In this document: positions 31,111 to 45,600 of the stretch, piece after piece
Layout: each line of letters opens with the position of its first letter
Numbering within the stretch: the stretch's first letter is position 1
Source of the DNA: Eurosta solidaginis
Taxonomy: Eukaryota; Arthropoda; Insecta; Diptera; Tephritidae
Length of the DNA stretch: 64,000 bases
Assembly (NCBI RefSeq): GCF_040869045.1
Contig: NW_027137032.1
Span: 124,001 to 188,000 of the forward strand
Direction of reading: 5' to 3'
Program-made: the position numbers and the translations under genes
Notes under the pieces: model-generated
What the model saw: the letters and a program-made list of their open reading frames with translations, nothing else
What the model was told of the DNA's origin: nothing
Database searches by the model: none

Positions 31111-34100
31111 CGAGTAACCAAAACAAATGCGTTAAACAAATTCGTACACGGTATTTATCAATTTAACTCTAGAATTAAAGGATATACAACGAGAAACAAC
31201 GTTTGACAACCTTTAAACAGTTTTAATAACTATCTCAAAAATTATCGCTCTGATGCAAACAACTGATGAGTTATCTACTTAAATTTGATGAACAAAACGA
31301 CTTACGTATTTTAAACATGCTAACCTTTAGCCCGGTAAGCAAATTAAAAAAAAAACGCAATATGTAGGCTACACGAGAACGGAGACGTCGAGTAACCAAA
31401 ACAAATGCGTTAAACAAATTCGTACACGTTATTTATCAATTTAACTCTAGAATTAAAGGATATACAACGAGAAACAACGTTTGACAACCTTTAAACAGTT
31501 TTAATAACTATCTCAAAAATTGTCGCTCTGATGCAAACAACTGATGAGTTATCTACTTAAATTTGTTGAACAAAACGACTTACGTATTTTAAGCATGCTA
31601 ACCTTTAGCCCGGTAAGCAAATTAAAAAAAAAACGCAATATGTAGGCTACACGAGAACGGAGACGTCGAGTAACCAAAACAAATGCGTTAAACAAATTCG
31701 TACACGTTATTTATCAATTTAACTCTAGAATTAAAGGATATACAACGAGAAACAACGTTTGACAACCTTTAAACAGTTTTAATAACTATCTCAAAAATTA
31801 TCGCTCTGATGCAAACAACTGATGAGTTATCTACTTAAATTTGGTGAACAAAACGACTTGCGTATTTTAAACATGCTAACCTTTAGCCCGGTAAGCAAAT
31901 TAAAAAAAAACGCAATATGTAGGCTACACGAGAACGGAGACGTCGAGTAACCAAAACAAATGCGTTAAACAAATTCGTACACGTTATTTATCAATTTAAC
32001 TCTAGAATTAAAGGATATACAACGAGAAACAACGTTTGACAACCTTTAAACAGTTTTAATAACTATCTCAAAAATTATCGCTCTGATGCAAACAACTGAT
32101 GAGTTATCTACTTAAATTTGATGAACAAACCGACTTACGTATTTTAAACATGCTAACCTTTAGCCCCTTAAGAAAATTAAAAAAAAAAACGCAATATGTA
32201 GGCTACACGAGAACGGAGACGTCGAGTAACCAAAACAAATGCGTTAAACAAATTCGTACACGTTATTTATCAATTTAACTCTAGAATTAAAGGATATACA
32301 ACGAGAAACAACGTTTGACAACCTTTAAACAGTTTTAATAACTATCTCAAAAATTATCGCTCTGATGCAAACAACTAATGAGTTATCTACTTAAATTTGA
32401 TGAACAAAACGACTTACGTATTTTAAACATGCTAACCTTTAGCCCGGTAAGCAAATTAAAAAAAAAAAACGCAATATGTAGGCTACACGAGAACGGAGAC
32501 GTCGAGTAACCAAAACAAATGCGCTAAACAAATCCGTACACGTTATTTATCAATTTAACTCTAGAATTAAAGGATATACAACGAGAAACAACGTTTGACA
32601 ACCTTTAAACAGTTTTAATAACTATCTCAAAAATTATCGCTCTGATGCAAACAACTGATGAGTTATCTACTTAAATTTGTTGAACAAAACGACTTACGTA
32701 TTTTAAACATGCTAACCTTTAGCCCGGTAAGCAAATTTAAAAAAAAACGCAATATGTAGGCTACACGAGAACGGAGACGTCGAGTAACCAAAACAAATGC
32801 GTTAAACAAATTCGTACAACGTTATTTATCAATTTAACTCTAGAATTAAAGGATATATAACGAGAAACAACGTTTGACAACCTTTAAACAGTTTTAATAA
32901 CTATCTCAAAAATTATCGCTCTGATGCAAACAACTGATGAGTTATCTACTCAAATTTGTTGAACAAAACGACTTACGTATTTTAAACATGCTAACCTTTA
33001 GCCCGGTAAGCAAATTAAAAAAAAACGCAATATGTAGGCTACACGAGAACGGAGACGTCGAGTAACCAAAACAAATGCGTTAAACAAATTCGTACACGTT
33101 ATTTATCAATTTAACTCTAGGATTAAAGGATATACAACGAGAAACAACGTTTGACAACCTTTAAACAGTTTTAATAACTATCTCAAGAATTGTCGCTCTG
33201 ATGCAAACAACTGATGAGTTATCTACTTAAATTTGTTGAACAAAACGACTTACGTATTTTAAGCATGCTAACCTTTAGCCCGGTAAGCAAATTAAAAAAA
33301 ACGCAATATGTAGGCTACACGAGAACGGAGACGTCGAGTAACCAAAACAAATGCGTTAAACAAATTCGTACACGTTATTTATCAATTTAACTCTAGAATT
33401 AAAGGATATACAACGAGAAACAACGTTTGACAACCTTTAAACAGTTTTAATAACTATCTCAAAAATTATCGCTCTGATGCAAACAACTGATGAGTTATCT
33501 ACTTAAATATGATGAACAAAACCACTTACGTATTTTAAACATGCTAACCTTTAGCCCGGTAAGCAAATTAAAAAAAAAACGCAATATGTAGGCTACACGA
33601 GAACGGAGACGTCGAGTAACCAAAACAAATGCGTTAAACAAATTCGTACACGTTATTTATCAATTTAACTCTAGAATTAAAGGATATACAACGAGAAACA
33701 ACGTTTGACAACCTTTAAACAGTTTTAATAACTATCTCAAAAATTATCGCTCTGATGCAAACAACTGATGAGTTATCTACTTAAATATGATGAACAAAAC
33801 GACTTACGTATTTTAAACATGCTAACCTTTAGCCCGGTAAGCAAATTAAAAAAAAAACGCAATATGTAGGCTACACGAGAACGGAGACGTCGAGTAACCA
33901 AAACAAATGCGCTAAACAAATTCGTACACGTTATTTATCAATTTAACTCTAGAATTAAAGGATATACAACGAGAAACAACGTTTGACAACCTTTAAACAA
34001 TTTTAATAACTATCTCAAAAATTATCGCTCTGATGCAAACAACTGATGAGTTATCTACTTAAATATGATGAACAAAACGACTTACGTATTTTAAACATGC

Positions 34101-37100
34101 TAACCTTTAGCCCGGTAAGCAAATTAAAAAAAAAAAACGCAATATGTAGGCTACACGAGAACGGAGACGTCGAGTAACCAAAACAAATGCGTTAAACAAA
34201 TTCGTACACGTTATTTATCAATTTAACTCTAGAATTAAAGGATATACAACGAGAAACAACGTTTGACAACCTTTAAACAGTTTTAATAACTATCTCAAAA
34301 ATTATCGCTCTGATGCAAACAACTGATGAGTTATCTACTTAAATTTGATGAACAAAACGACTTACGTATTTTAAACATGCTAACCTTTAGCCCGGTAAGC
34401 AAATTAAAAAAAAAACGCAATATGTAGGCTACACGAGAACGGAGACGTCGAGTAACCAAAACAAATGCGTTAAACAAATTCGTACACGTTATTTATCAAT
34501 TTAACTCTAGAATTAAAGGATATACAACGGGAAACAACGTTTGACAACCTTTAAACAGTTTTAATAACTATCTCAAAAATTATCGCTCTGATGCAAACAA
34601 CTGATGAGTTATCTACTTAAATATGATGAACAAAACGACTTACGTATTTTAAACATGCTAACCTTTAGCCCGGTAAGCAAATTAAAAAAAAACGCAATAT
34701 GTAGGCTACACGAGAACGGAGACGTCGAGTAACCAAAACAAATGCGTTAAACAAATTCGTACACGTTATTTATCAATTTAACTCTAGAATTAAAGGATAT
34801 ACAACGAGAAACAACGTTTGACAACCTTTAAACAGTTTTAATAACTATCTCAAAAATTGTCGCTCTGATGCAAACAACTGATGAGTTATCTACTTAAATT
34901 TGATAAACAAAACGACTTACGTATTTTAAACATGCTAACCTTTAGCCCGGTAAGCAAATTAAAAAAAAAACGCAATATGTAGGCTACACGAGAACGGAGA
35001 CGTCGAGTAACCAAAACAAATGCGTTAAACAAATTCGTACACGTTATTTATAAATTTAACTCTAGAATTAAAGGATATTCAACGAGAAACAACGTTTGAC
35101 AACCTTTAAACAGTTTTAATAACTATCTCAAAAATTGTCGCTCTGATGCAAACAACTGATGAGTTATCTACTTAAATTTGTTGAACAAAACGACTTACGT
35201 ATTTTAAACATGCTAACCTTTAGCCCGGTAAGCAAATTAAAAAAAAAAACGCAATATGTAGGCTACACGACAACGGAGACGTCGAGGAACCAAAACAAAT
35301 TCGTTAAACAAATTCGTACACGTTATTTATCAATTTAACTCTAGAATTAAAGGATATACAACGAGAAACAACGTTTGACAACCTTTAAAGAGTTTTAATA
35401 ACTATCTCAAAAATTATCGCTCTGATGCAAACAACTGATGAGTTATCTACTTAAATTTGATGAACAAAACGACTTACGTATTTTAAACATGCTAACCTTT
35501 AGCCCGGTAAGCAAATTAAAAAAAAAACGCAATATGTAGGCTACACGAGAACGGAGACGTCGAGTAACCAAAACAAATGCGTTAAACAAATTCTTACACG
35601 TTATTTATCAATTTAACTCTAGAATTAAAGGATATACAACGAGAAACAAAGTTTGACAACCTTTAAACAGTTTTAATAACTATCTCAAAAATTATCGCTC
35701 TGATGCAAACAACTGATGAGTTATCTACTTAAATTTGATGAACAAAACGACTTACGTATTTTAAACATGCTAACCTTTAGCCCGGTAAGCAAATTAAAAA
35801 AAAACGCAATATGTAGGCTACACGAGAACAGAGACGTCGAGTAACCAAAACAAATGCGTTAAACAAATTCGTACACGTTATTTATCAATTTAACTCTAGA
35901 ATTAAATGATATACAACGAGAAACAACGTTTGACAACCTTTAAACAGTTTTAATAACTATCTCAAAAATTATCGCTCTGATGCAAACAACTGATGAGTTA
36001 TCTACTTAAATATGATGAACAAAACGACTTACGTATTTTAAACATGCTAACCTTTAGCCCGGTAAGCAAATTAAAAAAAAAACGCAATATATAGGCTACA
36101 CGAGAACGGAGACGTCGAGTAACCAAAACAAACGCGTTAAACAAATTCGTACACGTTATTTATCAATTTAACTCTAGAATTAAAGGATATACAACGAGAA
36201 ACAAAGTTTGACAACCTTTAAACAGTTTTAATAACTATCTCAAAAATTATGGCTCTGATGCAAACAACTGATGAGTTATCTACTTAAATTTGATGAACAA
36301 AACGACTTACGTATTTTAAACATGCTAACCTTTAGCCCGGTAAGCAAATTAAAAAAAAACGCAATATGTAGGCTACACGAGAACGGAGACGTCGAGTAAC
36401 CAAAACAAATGCGTTAAACAAATTCGTACACGTTATTTATCAATTTAACTCTAGAATTAAAGGATATACAACGAGAAACAACGTTTGACAACCTTTAAAC
36501 AGTTTTAATAACTATCTCAAAAATTATCGCTCTGATGCAAACAACTGATGAGTTATCTACTTAAATATGATGAACAAAACGACTTACGTATTTTAAACAT
36601 GCTAACCTTTAGCCCGGTAAGCAAATTAAAAAAAAAACGCAATATGTAGGCTACACGAGAACGGAGACGTCGAGTAACCAAAACAAATGCGTTAAACAAA
36701 TTCGTACACGTTATTTATCAATTTAACTCTAGAATTAAAGGATATACAACGAGAAACAACGTTTGACAACCTTTAAACAGTTTTAATAACTATCTCAAAA
36801 ATTATCGCTCTGATGCAAACAACTGATGAGTTATCTACTTAAATATGATGAACAAAACGACTTACGTATTTTAAACATGCTAACCTTTAGCCCGGTAAGC
36901 AAATTAAAAAAAAAACGCAATATGTAGGCTACACGAGAACGGAGACGTCGAGTAACCAAAACAAACGCGTTAAACAAATTCGTACATGTTATTTATCAAT
37001 TTAACTCTAGAATTAAAGGATATACAACGAGAAACAACGTTTGACAACTTTTAAACAGTTTTAATAACTATCTCAAAAATTATCGCTCTGATGCAAACAA

Positions 37101-38508
37101 CTGATAAGTTATCTACTTAAATATGATGAACAAAACGACTTACGTATTTTAAACATACTAACCTTTAGCCCGGTAAGCAAATTAAAAAAAAAACGCAATA
37201 TGTAGGCTACACGAGAACGGAGACGTCGAGTAACCAAAATAAATGCGTTAAACAAATTCGTACACGTTATTTATCAATTTAACTCTAGAATTAAAGGATA
37301 TACAACGAGAAACAACGTTTGACAACCTTTAAACAGTTTTAATAACTATCTGAAAAATTATCGCTCTGATGCAAACAACTGATGAGTTATCTACTTAAAT
37401 ATGATGAACAAAACGACTTACGTATTTTAAACATGCTAACCTTTAGCCCGGTAAGCAAATTAAAAAAAAAACGCAATATGTAGGCTACACGAGAACGGAG
37501 ACGTCGAGTAACCAAAACAAATGCGTTAAACAAATTCGTACACGTTATTGATCAATTTAACTCTAGAATTAAAGGATATACACCGAGAAACAACGTTTGA
37601 CAACCTTTAAACAGTTTTAATAACTATCTCAAAAATTGTCGCTCTGATGCAAACAACTGATGAGTTATCTACTTAAATTTGATGAACAAAACGACTTACG
37701 TATTTTAAACATGCTAACCTTTAGCCCGGTAAGCAAATTTAAAAAAAAACGCAATATGTAGGCTACACGAGAACGGAGACGTCGAGTAACCAAAACAAAT
37801 GCGTTAAACAAATTCGTACACGTTATTTATCAATTTAACTCTAGAATTAAAGGATATACAACGAGAAACAACGTTTGACAACCTTTAAACAGTTTTAATA
37901 ACTATCTCAAAAATTATCGCTCTGATGCAAACAACTGATGAGTTATCTACTTAAATATGATGAACAAAACGACTTACGTATTTTAAACTTGCTAACCTTT
38001 AGCCCGGTAAGCAAATTAAAAAAAAAAAACGCAATATGTAGGCTACACGAGAACGGAGACGTCGAGTAACCAAAACAAATGCGTTAAACAAATTCGTCCA
38101 CGTTATTTATCAATTTAACTCTAGAATTAAAGGATATACAACGAGAAACAGCGTTTGACAACCTTTAAACAGTTTTAATAACTATCTCAAAAATTATCGC
38201 TCTGATGCAAACAACTGATGAGTTATCTACTCAAATTTGTTGAACAAAACGACTTACGTATTTTAAACATGCTAACCTTTAGCCCGGTAAGCAAATTAAA
38301 AAAAAAACGCAATATGTAGGCTACACGAGAACGGAGACGTCGAGTAACCAAAACAAATGCGTTAAACAAATTCGTACACGTTATTTATCAATTTAACTCT
38401 AGAATTAAAGGATATACAACGAGAAACAACGTTTGACAACCTTTAAACAGTTTTAATAACTATCTCAAAAATTGTCGCTCTGATGCAAACAACTGATGAG
38501 TTATCTAC

Positions 38509-41500
38509 TTAAATATGATGAACAAAACGACTTACGTATTTTAAACATGCTAACCTTTAGCCCGGTAAGTTAATTAAAAAAAAAACGCAATATGTAGGCT
38601 ACACGAGAACGGAGACGTCGAGTAACCAAAACAAATGCGTTAAACAAATTCGTACACGTTATTTATCAATTTAACTCTAGAATTAAAGGATATACAACGA
38701 GAAACAACGTTTGACAACCTTTAAACAGTTTTAATAACTATCTCAAAAATTATCGCTCTGATGCAAACAACTGATGAGTTATCTACTTAAATATGATGAA
38801 CAAAACGACTTACGTATTTTAAACATGCTAACCTTTAGCCCGGTAAGCAAATTAAAAAAAAAACGCAATATGTAGGCTACACGAGAACGGAGACGTCGAG
38901 TAACCAAAACAAATGCGTTAAACAAATTCGTACACGTTATTTATCAATTTAACTCTAGAATTAAAGGATATACAACGAGAAACAACGTTTGACAACCTTT
39001 AAACAGTTTTAATAACTATCTCAAAAATTATCGCTCTGATGCAAACAACTGATGAGTTATCTACTTAAATATGATGAACAAAACGACTTACGTATTTTAA
39101 ACATGCTAACCTTTAGCCCGGTAAGCAAATTAAAAAAAAAACGCAATATGTAGGCTACACGAGAACGGAGACGTCGAGTAACCAAAACAAATGCGTTAAA
39201 CAAATTCGTACACGTTATTTATCAATTTAACTCTAGAATTAAAGGATATACAACGAGAAACAACGTTTGACAACCTTTAAACAGTTTTAATAACTATCTC
39301 AAAAATTATCGCTCTGATGCAAACAACTGATGAGTTATCTACTTAAATATGATGAACAAAACGACTTACGTATTTTAAACATTCTAACCTTTAGCCCGGT
39401 AAGCAAATTAAAAAAAAAACGCAATATGTAGGCTACACGAGAACGGAGACGTCGAGTAACCAAAATAAATGCGTTAAACAAATTCGTACACGTTATTTAT
39501 CAATTTAACTCTAGAATTAAAGGATATACAACGAGAAACAACGTTTGACAACCTTTAAACAGTTTTAATAACTATCTCAAAAATTGTCGCTCTGATGCAA
39601 ACAACTGATGAGTTATCTACTTAAATATGATGAACAAAACGACTTACGTATTTTAAACATGCTAACCTTTAGCCCGGTAAGAAAATTAAAAAAAAAACGC
39701 AATATGTAGGCTACACGAGAACGGAGACGTCGAGTAACCAAAACAAATGCGTTAAACAAATTCGTACACGTTATTTATCAATTTAACTCTAGAATTAAAG
39801 GATATACAACGAGAAACAACGTTTGACAACCTTTAAACAGTTTTAATAACTATCTCAAAAATTATCGCTCTGATGCAAACAACTGATGAGTTATCTACTT
39901 AAATATGATGAACAAAACGACTTACGTATTTTAAACATGCTTACCTTTAGCCCGGTAAGCAAATTAAAAAAAAAAACGCAATATGTAGGCTACACGAGAA
40001 CGGAGACGTCGAGTAACCAAAACAAATGCGTTAAACAAATTCGTACACGTTATTTATCAATTTAACTCTAGAATTAAAGGATATACAACGAGAAACAACG
40101 TTTGACAACCTTTAAACAGTTTTAATAACTATCTCAAAAATTGTCGCTCTGATGCAAACAACTGATGAGTTATCTACTTAAATATGATGAACAAAACGAC
40201 TTACGTATTTTAAACATGTTAACCTTTAGCCCGGTAAGCAAATTAAAAAAAAAACGCAATATGTAGGCTACACGAGAACGGAGACGTCGAGTAACCAAAA
40301 CAAATGCGTTAAACAAATTCGTACACGTTATTTATCAATTTAACTCTAGAATTAAAGGATATACAACGAGAAACAACGTTTGACAACCTTTAAACAGTTT
40401 TAATAACTGTCTCAAAAATTATCGCTCTGATGCAAACAACTGATGAGTTATCTACTTAAATATGATGAACAAAACGACTTACGTATTTTAAACATGCTAA
40501 CCTTTAGCCCGGTAAGCAAATTAAAAAAAAAACGCAATATGTAGGCTACACGAGAACGGAGACGTCGAGTAACCAAAACAAATGCGTTAAACAAATTCGT
40601 ACACGTTATTTATCAATTTAACTCTAGAATTAAAGGATATACAACGAGAAACAACGTTTGACAACCTTTAAACAGTTTTAATAACTATCTCAAAAATTAT
40701 CGCTCTGATGCAAACAACTGATGAGTTATCTACTTAAATATGATGAACAAAACGACTTACGTATTTTAAACATGCTAACCTTTAGCCCGGTAAGCAAATT
40801 AAAAAAAAAACGCAATATGTAGGCTACACGAGAACGGAGACGTCGAGTAACCAAAACAAATGCGTTAAACAAATTCGTACACGTTATTTATCAATTTAAC
40901 TCTAGAATTAAAGGATATACAACGAGAAACAACGTTTGACAACCTTTAAACAGTTTTAATAACTATCTCAAAAATTATCGCTCTGATGCAAACAACTGAT
41001 GAGTTATCTACTTAAATATGATGAACAAAACGACTTACGTATTTTAAACATGCTAACCTTTAGCCCGGTAAGCAAATTAAAAAAAAAACGCAATATGTAG
41101 GCTACACGAGAACGGAGACGTCGAGTAACCAAAACAAATGCGTTAAACAAATTCGTACACGTTATTTATCAATTTAACTCTAGAATTAAAGGATATACAA
41201 CGAGAAACAACGTTTGACAACCTTTAAACAGTTTTAATAACTATCTCAAAAATTATCGCTCTGATGCAAACAACTGATGAGTTATCTACTTAAATATGAT
41301 GAACAAAACGACTTACGTATTTTAAACATGCTAACCTTTAGCCCGGTAAGCAAATTAAAAAAAAAACGCAATATGTAGGCTACACGAGAACGGAGACGTC
41401 GAGTAACCAAAACAAATGCGTTAAACAAATTCGTACACGTTATTTATCAATTTAACTCTAGAATTAAAGGATATACAACGAGAAACAACGTTTGACAACC

Positions 41501-41560
41501 TTTAAACAGTTTTAATAACTATCTCAAAAATTATCGCTCTGATGCAAACAACTGATGAGT
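38509..41560. repeat. Homogeneous run of 11 same-class monomers
   Basis: Eleven consecutive monomers are all of the AAATATGATG class, spaced almost exactly 278 bp, with only isolated single-base differences. Neighbouring stretches mix three classes. Confidence 0.65.
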
Positions 41561-42659
41561 TATCTACTTAAATTTGATGAACAAAACGACTTACGTATTT
41601 TAAACATGCTAACCTTTAGCTCGGTAAGCAAATTAAAAAAAAACGCAATATGTAGGCTACACGAGAACGGAGACGTCGAGTAACCAAAACAAATGCGTTA
41701 AACAAATTCGTACACGTTATTTATCAATTTAACTCTAGCATTAAAGGATATACAACGAGAAACAACGTTTGACAACCTTTAAACAGTTTTAATAACTATC
41801 TCAAAAATTATCGCTCTGATGTAAACAACTGATGAGTTATCTACTTAAATATGATGAACAAAACGACTTACGTATTTTAAACATGCTAACCTTTAGCCCG
41901 GTAAGCAAATTAAAAAAAAACGCAATATGCAGGCTACACGAGAACGGAGACGTCGAGTAACCAAAACAAATGCGTTAAACAAATTCGTACACGTTATTTA
42001 TCAATTTAACTCTAGAATTAAAGGATATACAACGAGAAACAACGTTTGACAACCTTTAAACAGTTTTAATAACTATCTCAAAAATTATCGCTCTGATGCA
42101 AACAACTGATGAGTTATCTACTTAAATTTGATGAACAAAACGACTTACGTATTTTAAACATGATAACCTTTAGCCCGGTAAGCAAATTAAAAAAAAAACG
42201 CAATATGTAGGCTACACGAGAACGGAGACGTCGAGTAACCAAAACAAATGCGTTAAACAAATTCGTACACGTTATTTATCAATTTAACTCTAGAATTAAA
42301 GGATATACAACGAGAAACAACGTTTGACAACCTTTAAACAGTTTTAATAACTATCTCAAAAATTATCGCTCTGATGCAAACAACTGATGAGTTATCTACT
42401 TAAATTTGATGAACAAAACGACTTACGTATTTTAAACATGCTAACCTTTAGCGCGGTAAGCAAATTTAAAAAAAACGCAATATGTAGGCTACACGAGAAC
42501 GGAGACGTCGAGTAACCAAAACAAATGCGTTAAACAAATTCGTACACGTTATTTATCAATTTAACTCTAGAATTAAAGGATATACAACGAGAAACAACGT
42601 TTGACAACCTTTAAACAGTTTTAATAACTATCTCAAAAATTATCGCTCTGATGCAAACA

Positions 42660-45600
42660 ACTGATGAGTTATCTACTTAAATTTGATGAACAAAACGACT
42701 TACGTATTTTAAACATGCTAACCTTTAGCCCGGTAAGCAAATTAAAAAAAAAACGCAATATGTGGGCTACACGAGAACGGAGACGTCGAGTAACCAAAAC
42801 AAATGCGTTAAACAAATTCGTACACGTTATTTATCAATTTAACTCTAGAATTAAAGCATATACAACGAGAAACAACGTTTGACAACCTTTAAACAGTTTT
42901 AATAACTATCTCAAAAATTATCGCTCTGATGCAAACAACTGATGAGTTATCTACTTAAATTTGATGAACAAAACGACTTACGTATTTTAAACAAGCTAAC
43001 CTTTAGCCCGGTAAGCAAATTAAAAAAAAACGCAATATGTAGGCTACACGAGAACGGAGACGTCGAGTAACCAAAACAAATGCGTTAAACAAATTCGTAC
43101 ACGTTATTTATCAACTTAACTCTAGAATTAAAGGATATACAACGAGAAACAACGTTTGACAACCTTTAAACAGTTTTAATAACTATCTCAAAAATTATCG
43201 CTCTGATGCAAACAACTGATGAGTTATCTACTTAAATATGATGAACGAAACGACTTACGTATTTTAAACATGCTAACCTTTAGCCCGGTAAGCAAATTAA
43301 AAAAAAAACGCAATATGTAGGCTACACGAGAACGGAGACGTCGAGTAACCAAAACAAATGCGTTAATCAAATTCGTACAAGTTATTTATCAATTTAACTC
43401 TAGAGTTAAAGGATATACAACGAGAAACAACGTTTGACAACCTTTAAACAGTTTTAATAACTATCTCAAAAATTATCGCTCTGATGCAAACAACTGATGA
43501 GTTATCTACTTAAATATGATGAACGAAATGACTTACGTATTTTAAGCATGCTAACCTTTAGCCCGGTAAGCAAATTGAAAAAAAAAACGCAATATGTAGG
43601 CTACACGAGAACGGAGACGTCGAGTAACCAAAACAAATGCGTTAAACAAATTCGTACACGTTATTTATCAACTTAACTCTAGAATTAAAGGATATACAAC
43701 GAGAAACAACGTTTGACAACCTTTAAACAGTTTTAATAACTATCTCAAAAATTATCGCTCTGATGCAAACAACTGATGAGTTATCTACTTAAATTTGATG
43801 AAAAAAACGACTTACGTATTTTAAACATGCTAACCTTTAGCCCGATAAGCAAATTTAAAAAAACACGCAATATGTGGGCTACACGAGAACGGAGACGTCG
43901 AGTAACCAAAACAAATGCGTTAAACAAATTCGTACACGTTATTTATCAATTTAACTCTAGAATTAAAGGATATACAACGAGAAACAACGTTTGACAACCT
44001 TTAAACAGTTTTAATAACTATCTCAAAAATTATCGCTCTGATGCAAACAACTGATGAGTTATCTACTTAAATATGATGAACGAAACGACTTACGTATTTC
44101 AAACATGCTAACCTTTAGCCCGGTAAGCAAATTAAAAAAAAAACGCAATATGTAGGCTACACGAGAACGGAGACGTCGATTAACCAAAACAAATGCGTTA
44201 AACAAATTCGTACACGTTATTTATCAATTTAACTCTAGGATTAAAGGATATACAACGAGAAACAACGTTTGTCAACCTTTAAACAGTTTTAATAACTATC
44301 TCAAAAATTGTCGCTCTGATGCAAACAACTGATGAGTTATCTACTTAAATTTGATGAACAAAACGACTTACGTATTTTAAACATGCTAACCTTTAGCCCG
44401 GTAAGCAAATTAAAAAAAAAACGCAATATGTAGGCTACACGAGAACGGAGACGTCGAGTAACCAAAACAAATGCGTTAAACAAATTCGTACACGTTATTT
44501 ATCAATTTAACTCTAGAATAAAAGGATATACAACGAGAAACAACGTTTGACAACCTTTAAACAGTTTTAATAACTATCTCAAAAATTATCGCTCTGATGC
44601 AAACAACTGATGAGTTATCTACTTAAATTTGATGAACAAAACGACTTGCGTATTTTAAACATGCTAACCTTTAGCCCGGTAAGCAGATTAAAAAAAAAAC
44701 GCAATATGTAGGCTACACGAGAACGGAGACGCCGAGTAACCAAAACAAATGCGTTAAAAAAATTCGTACACGTTATTTATCAATTTAACTCTAGAATTAA
44801 AGGATATACAACGAGAAACAACGTTTGACAACCTTTAAACAGTTTTAATAACTATCTCAAAAATTATCGCTCTGATGCAAACAACTGATGAGTTATCTAC
44901 TTAAATTTGATGAACAAAACGACTTACGTATTTTAAACATGCTAACCTTTAGCCCGGTAAGCAAATTAAAAAAAAAACGCAATATGTAGGCTACACGAGA
45001 ACGGAGACGTCGAGTAACCAAAACAAATGCGTTAAACAAATTCGTACACGTTAATTATCAATTTAACTCTAGAATTAAAGGATATACAACGAGAAACAAC
45101 GTTTGACAACCTTTAAACAGTTTTAATAACTATCTCAAAAATTATCGCTCTGATGCAAACAACTGATGAGTTATCTACTTAAATTTGATGAACAAAACGA
45201 CTTACGTATTTTAAACATGCTAACCTTTAGCCCGGTAAGCAAATTAAAAAAAAAACGCAATATGTAGGCTACACGAGAACGGAGACGTCGAGTAACCAAA
45301 ACAAATGCGTTAAACAAATTCGTACACGTTATTTATCAATTTAACTCTAGAAGTAAAGGATATACAACGAGAAACAACGTTTGACAACCTTTAAACAGTT
45401 TTAATAACTATCTCAAAAATTGTCGCTCTGATGCAAACAACTGATGAGTTATCTACTTAAATTTGTTGAACAAAATGACTTACGTATTTTAAGCATGCTA
45501 ACCTTTAGCCCGGTAAGCAAATTAAAAAAAAAACGCAATATGTAGGCTACACGAGAACGGAGACGTCGAGTAACCAAAACAAATGCGTTAAACAAATTCG

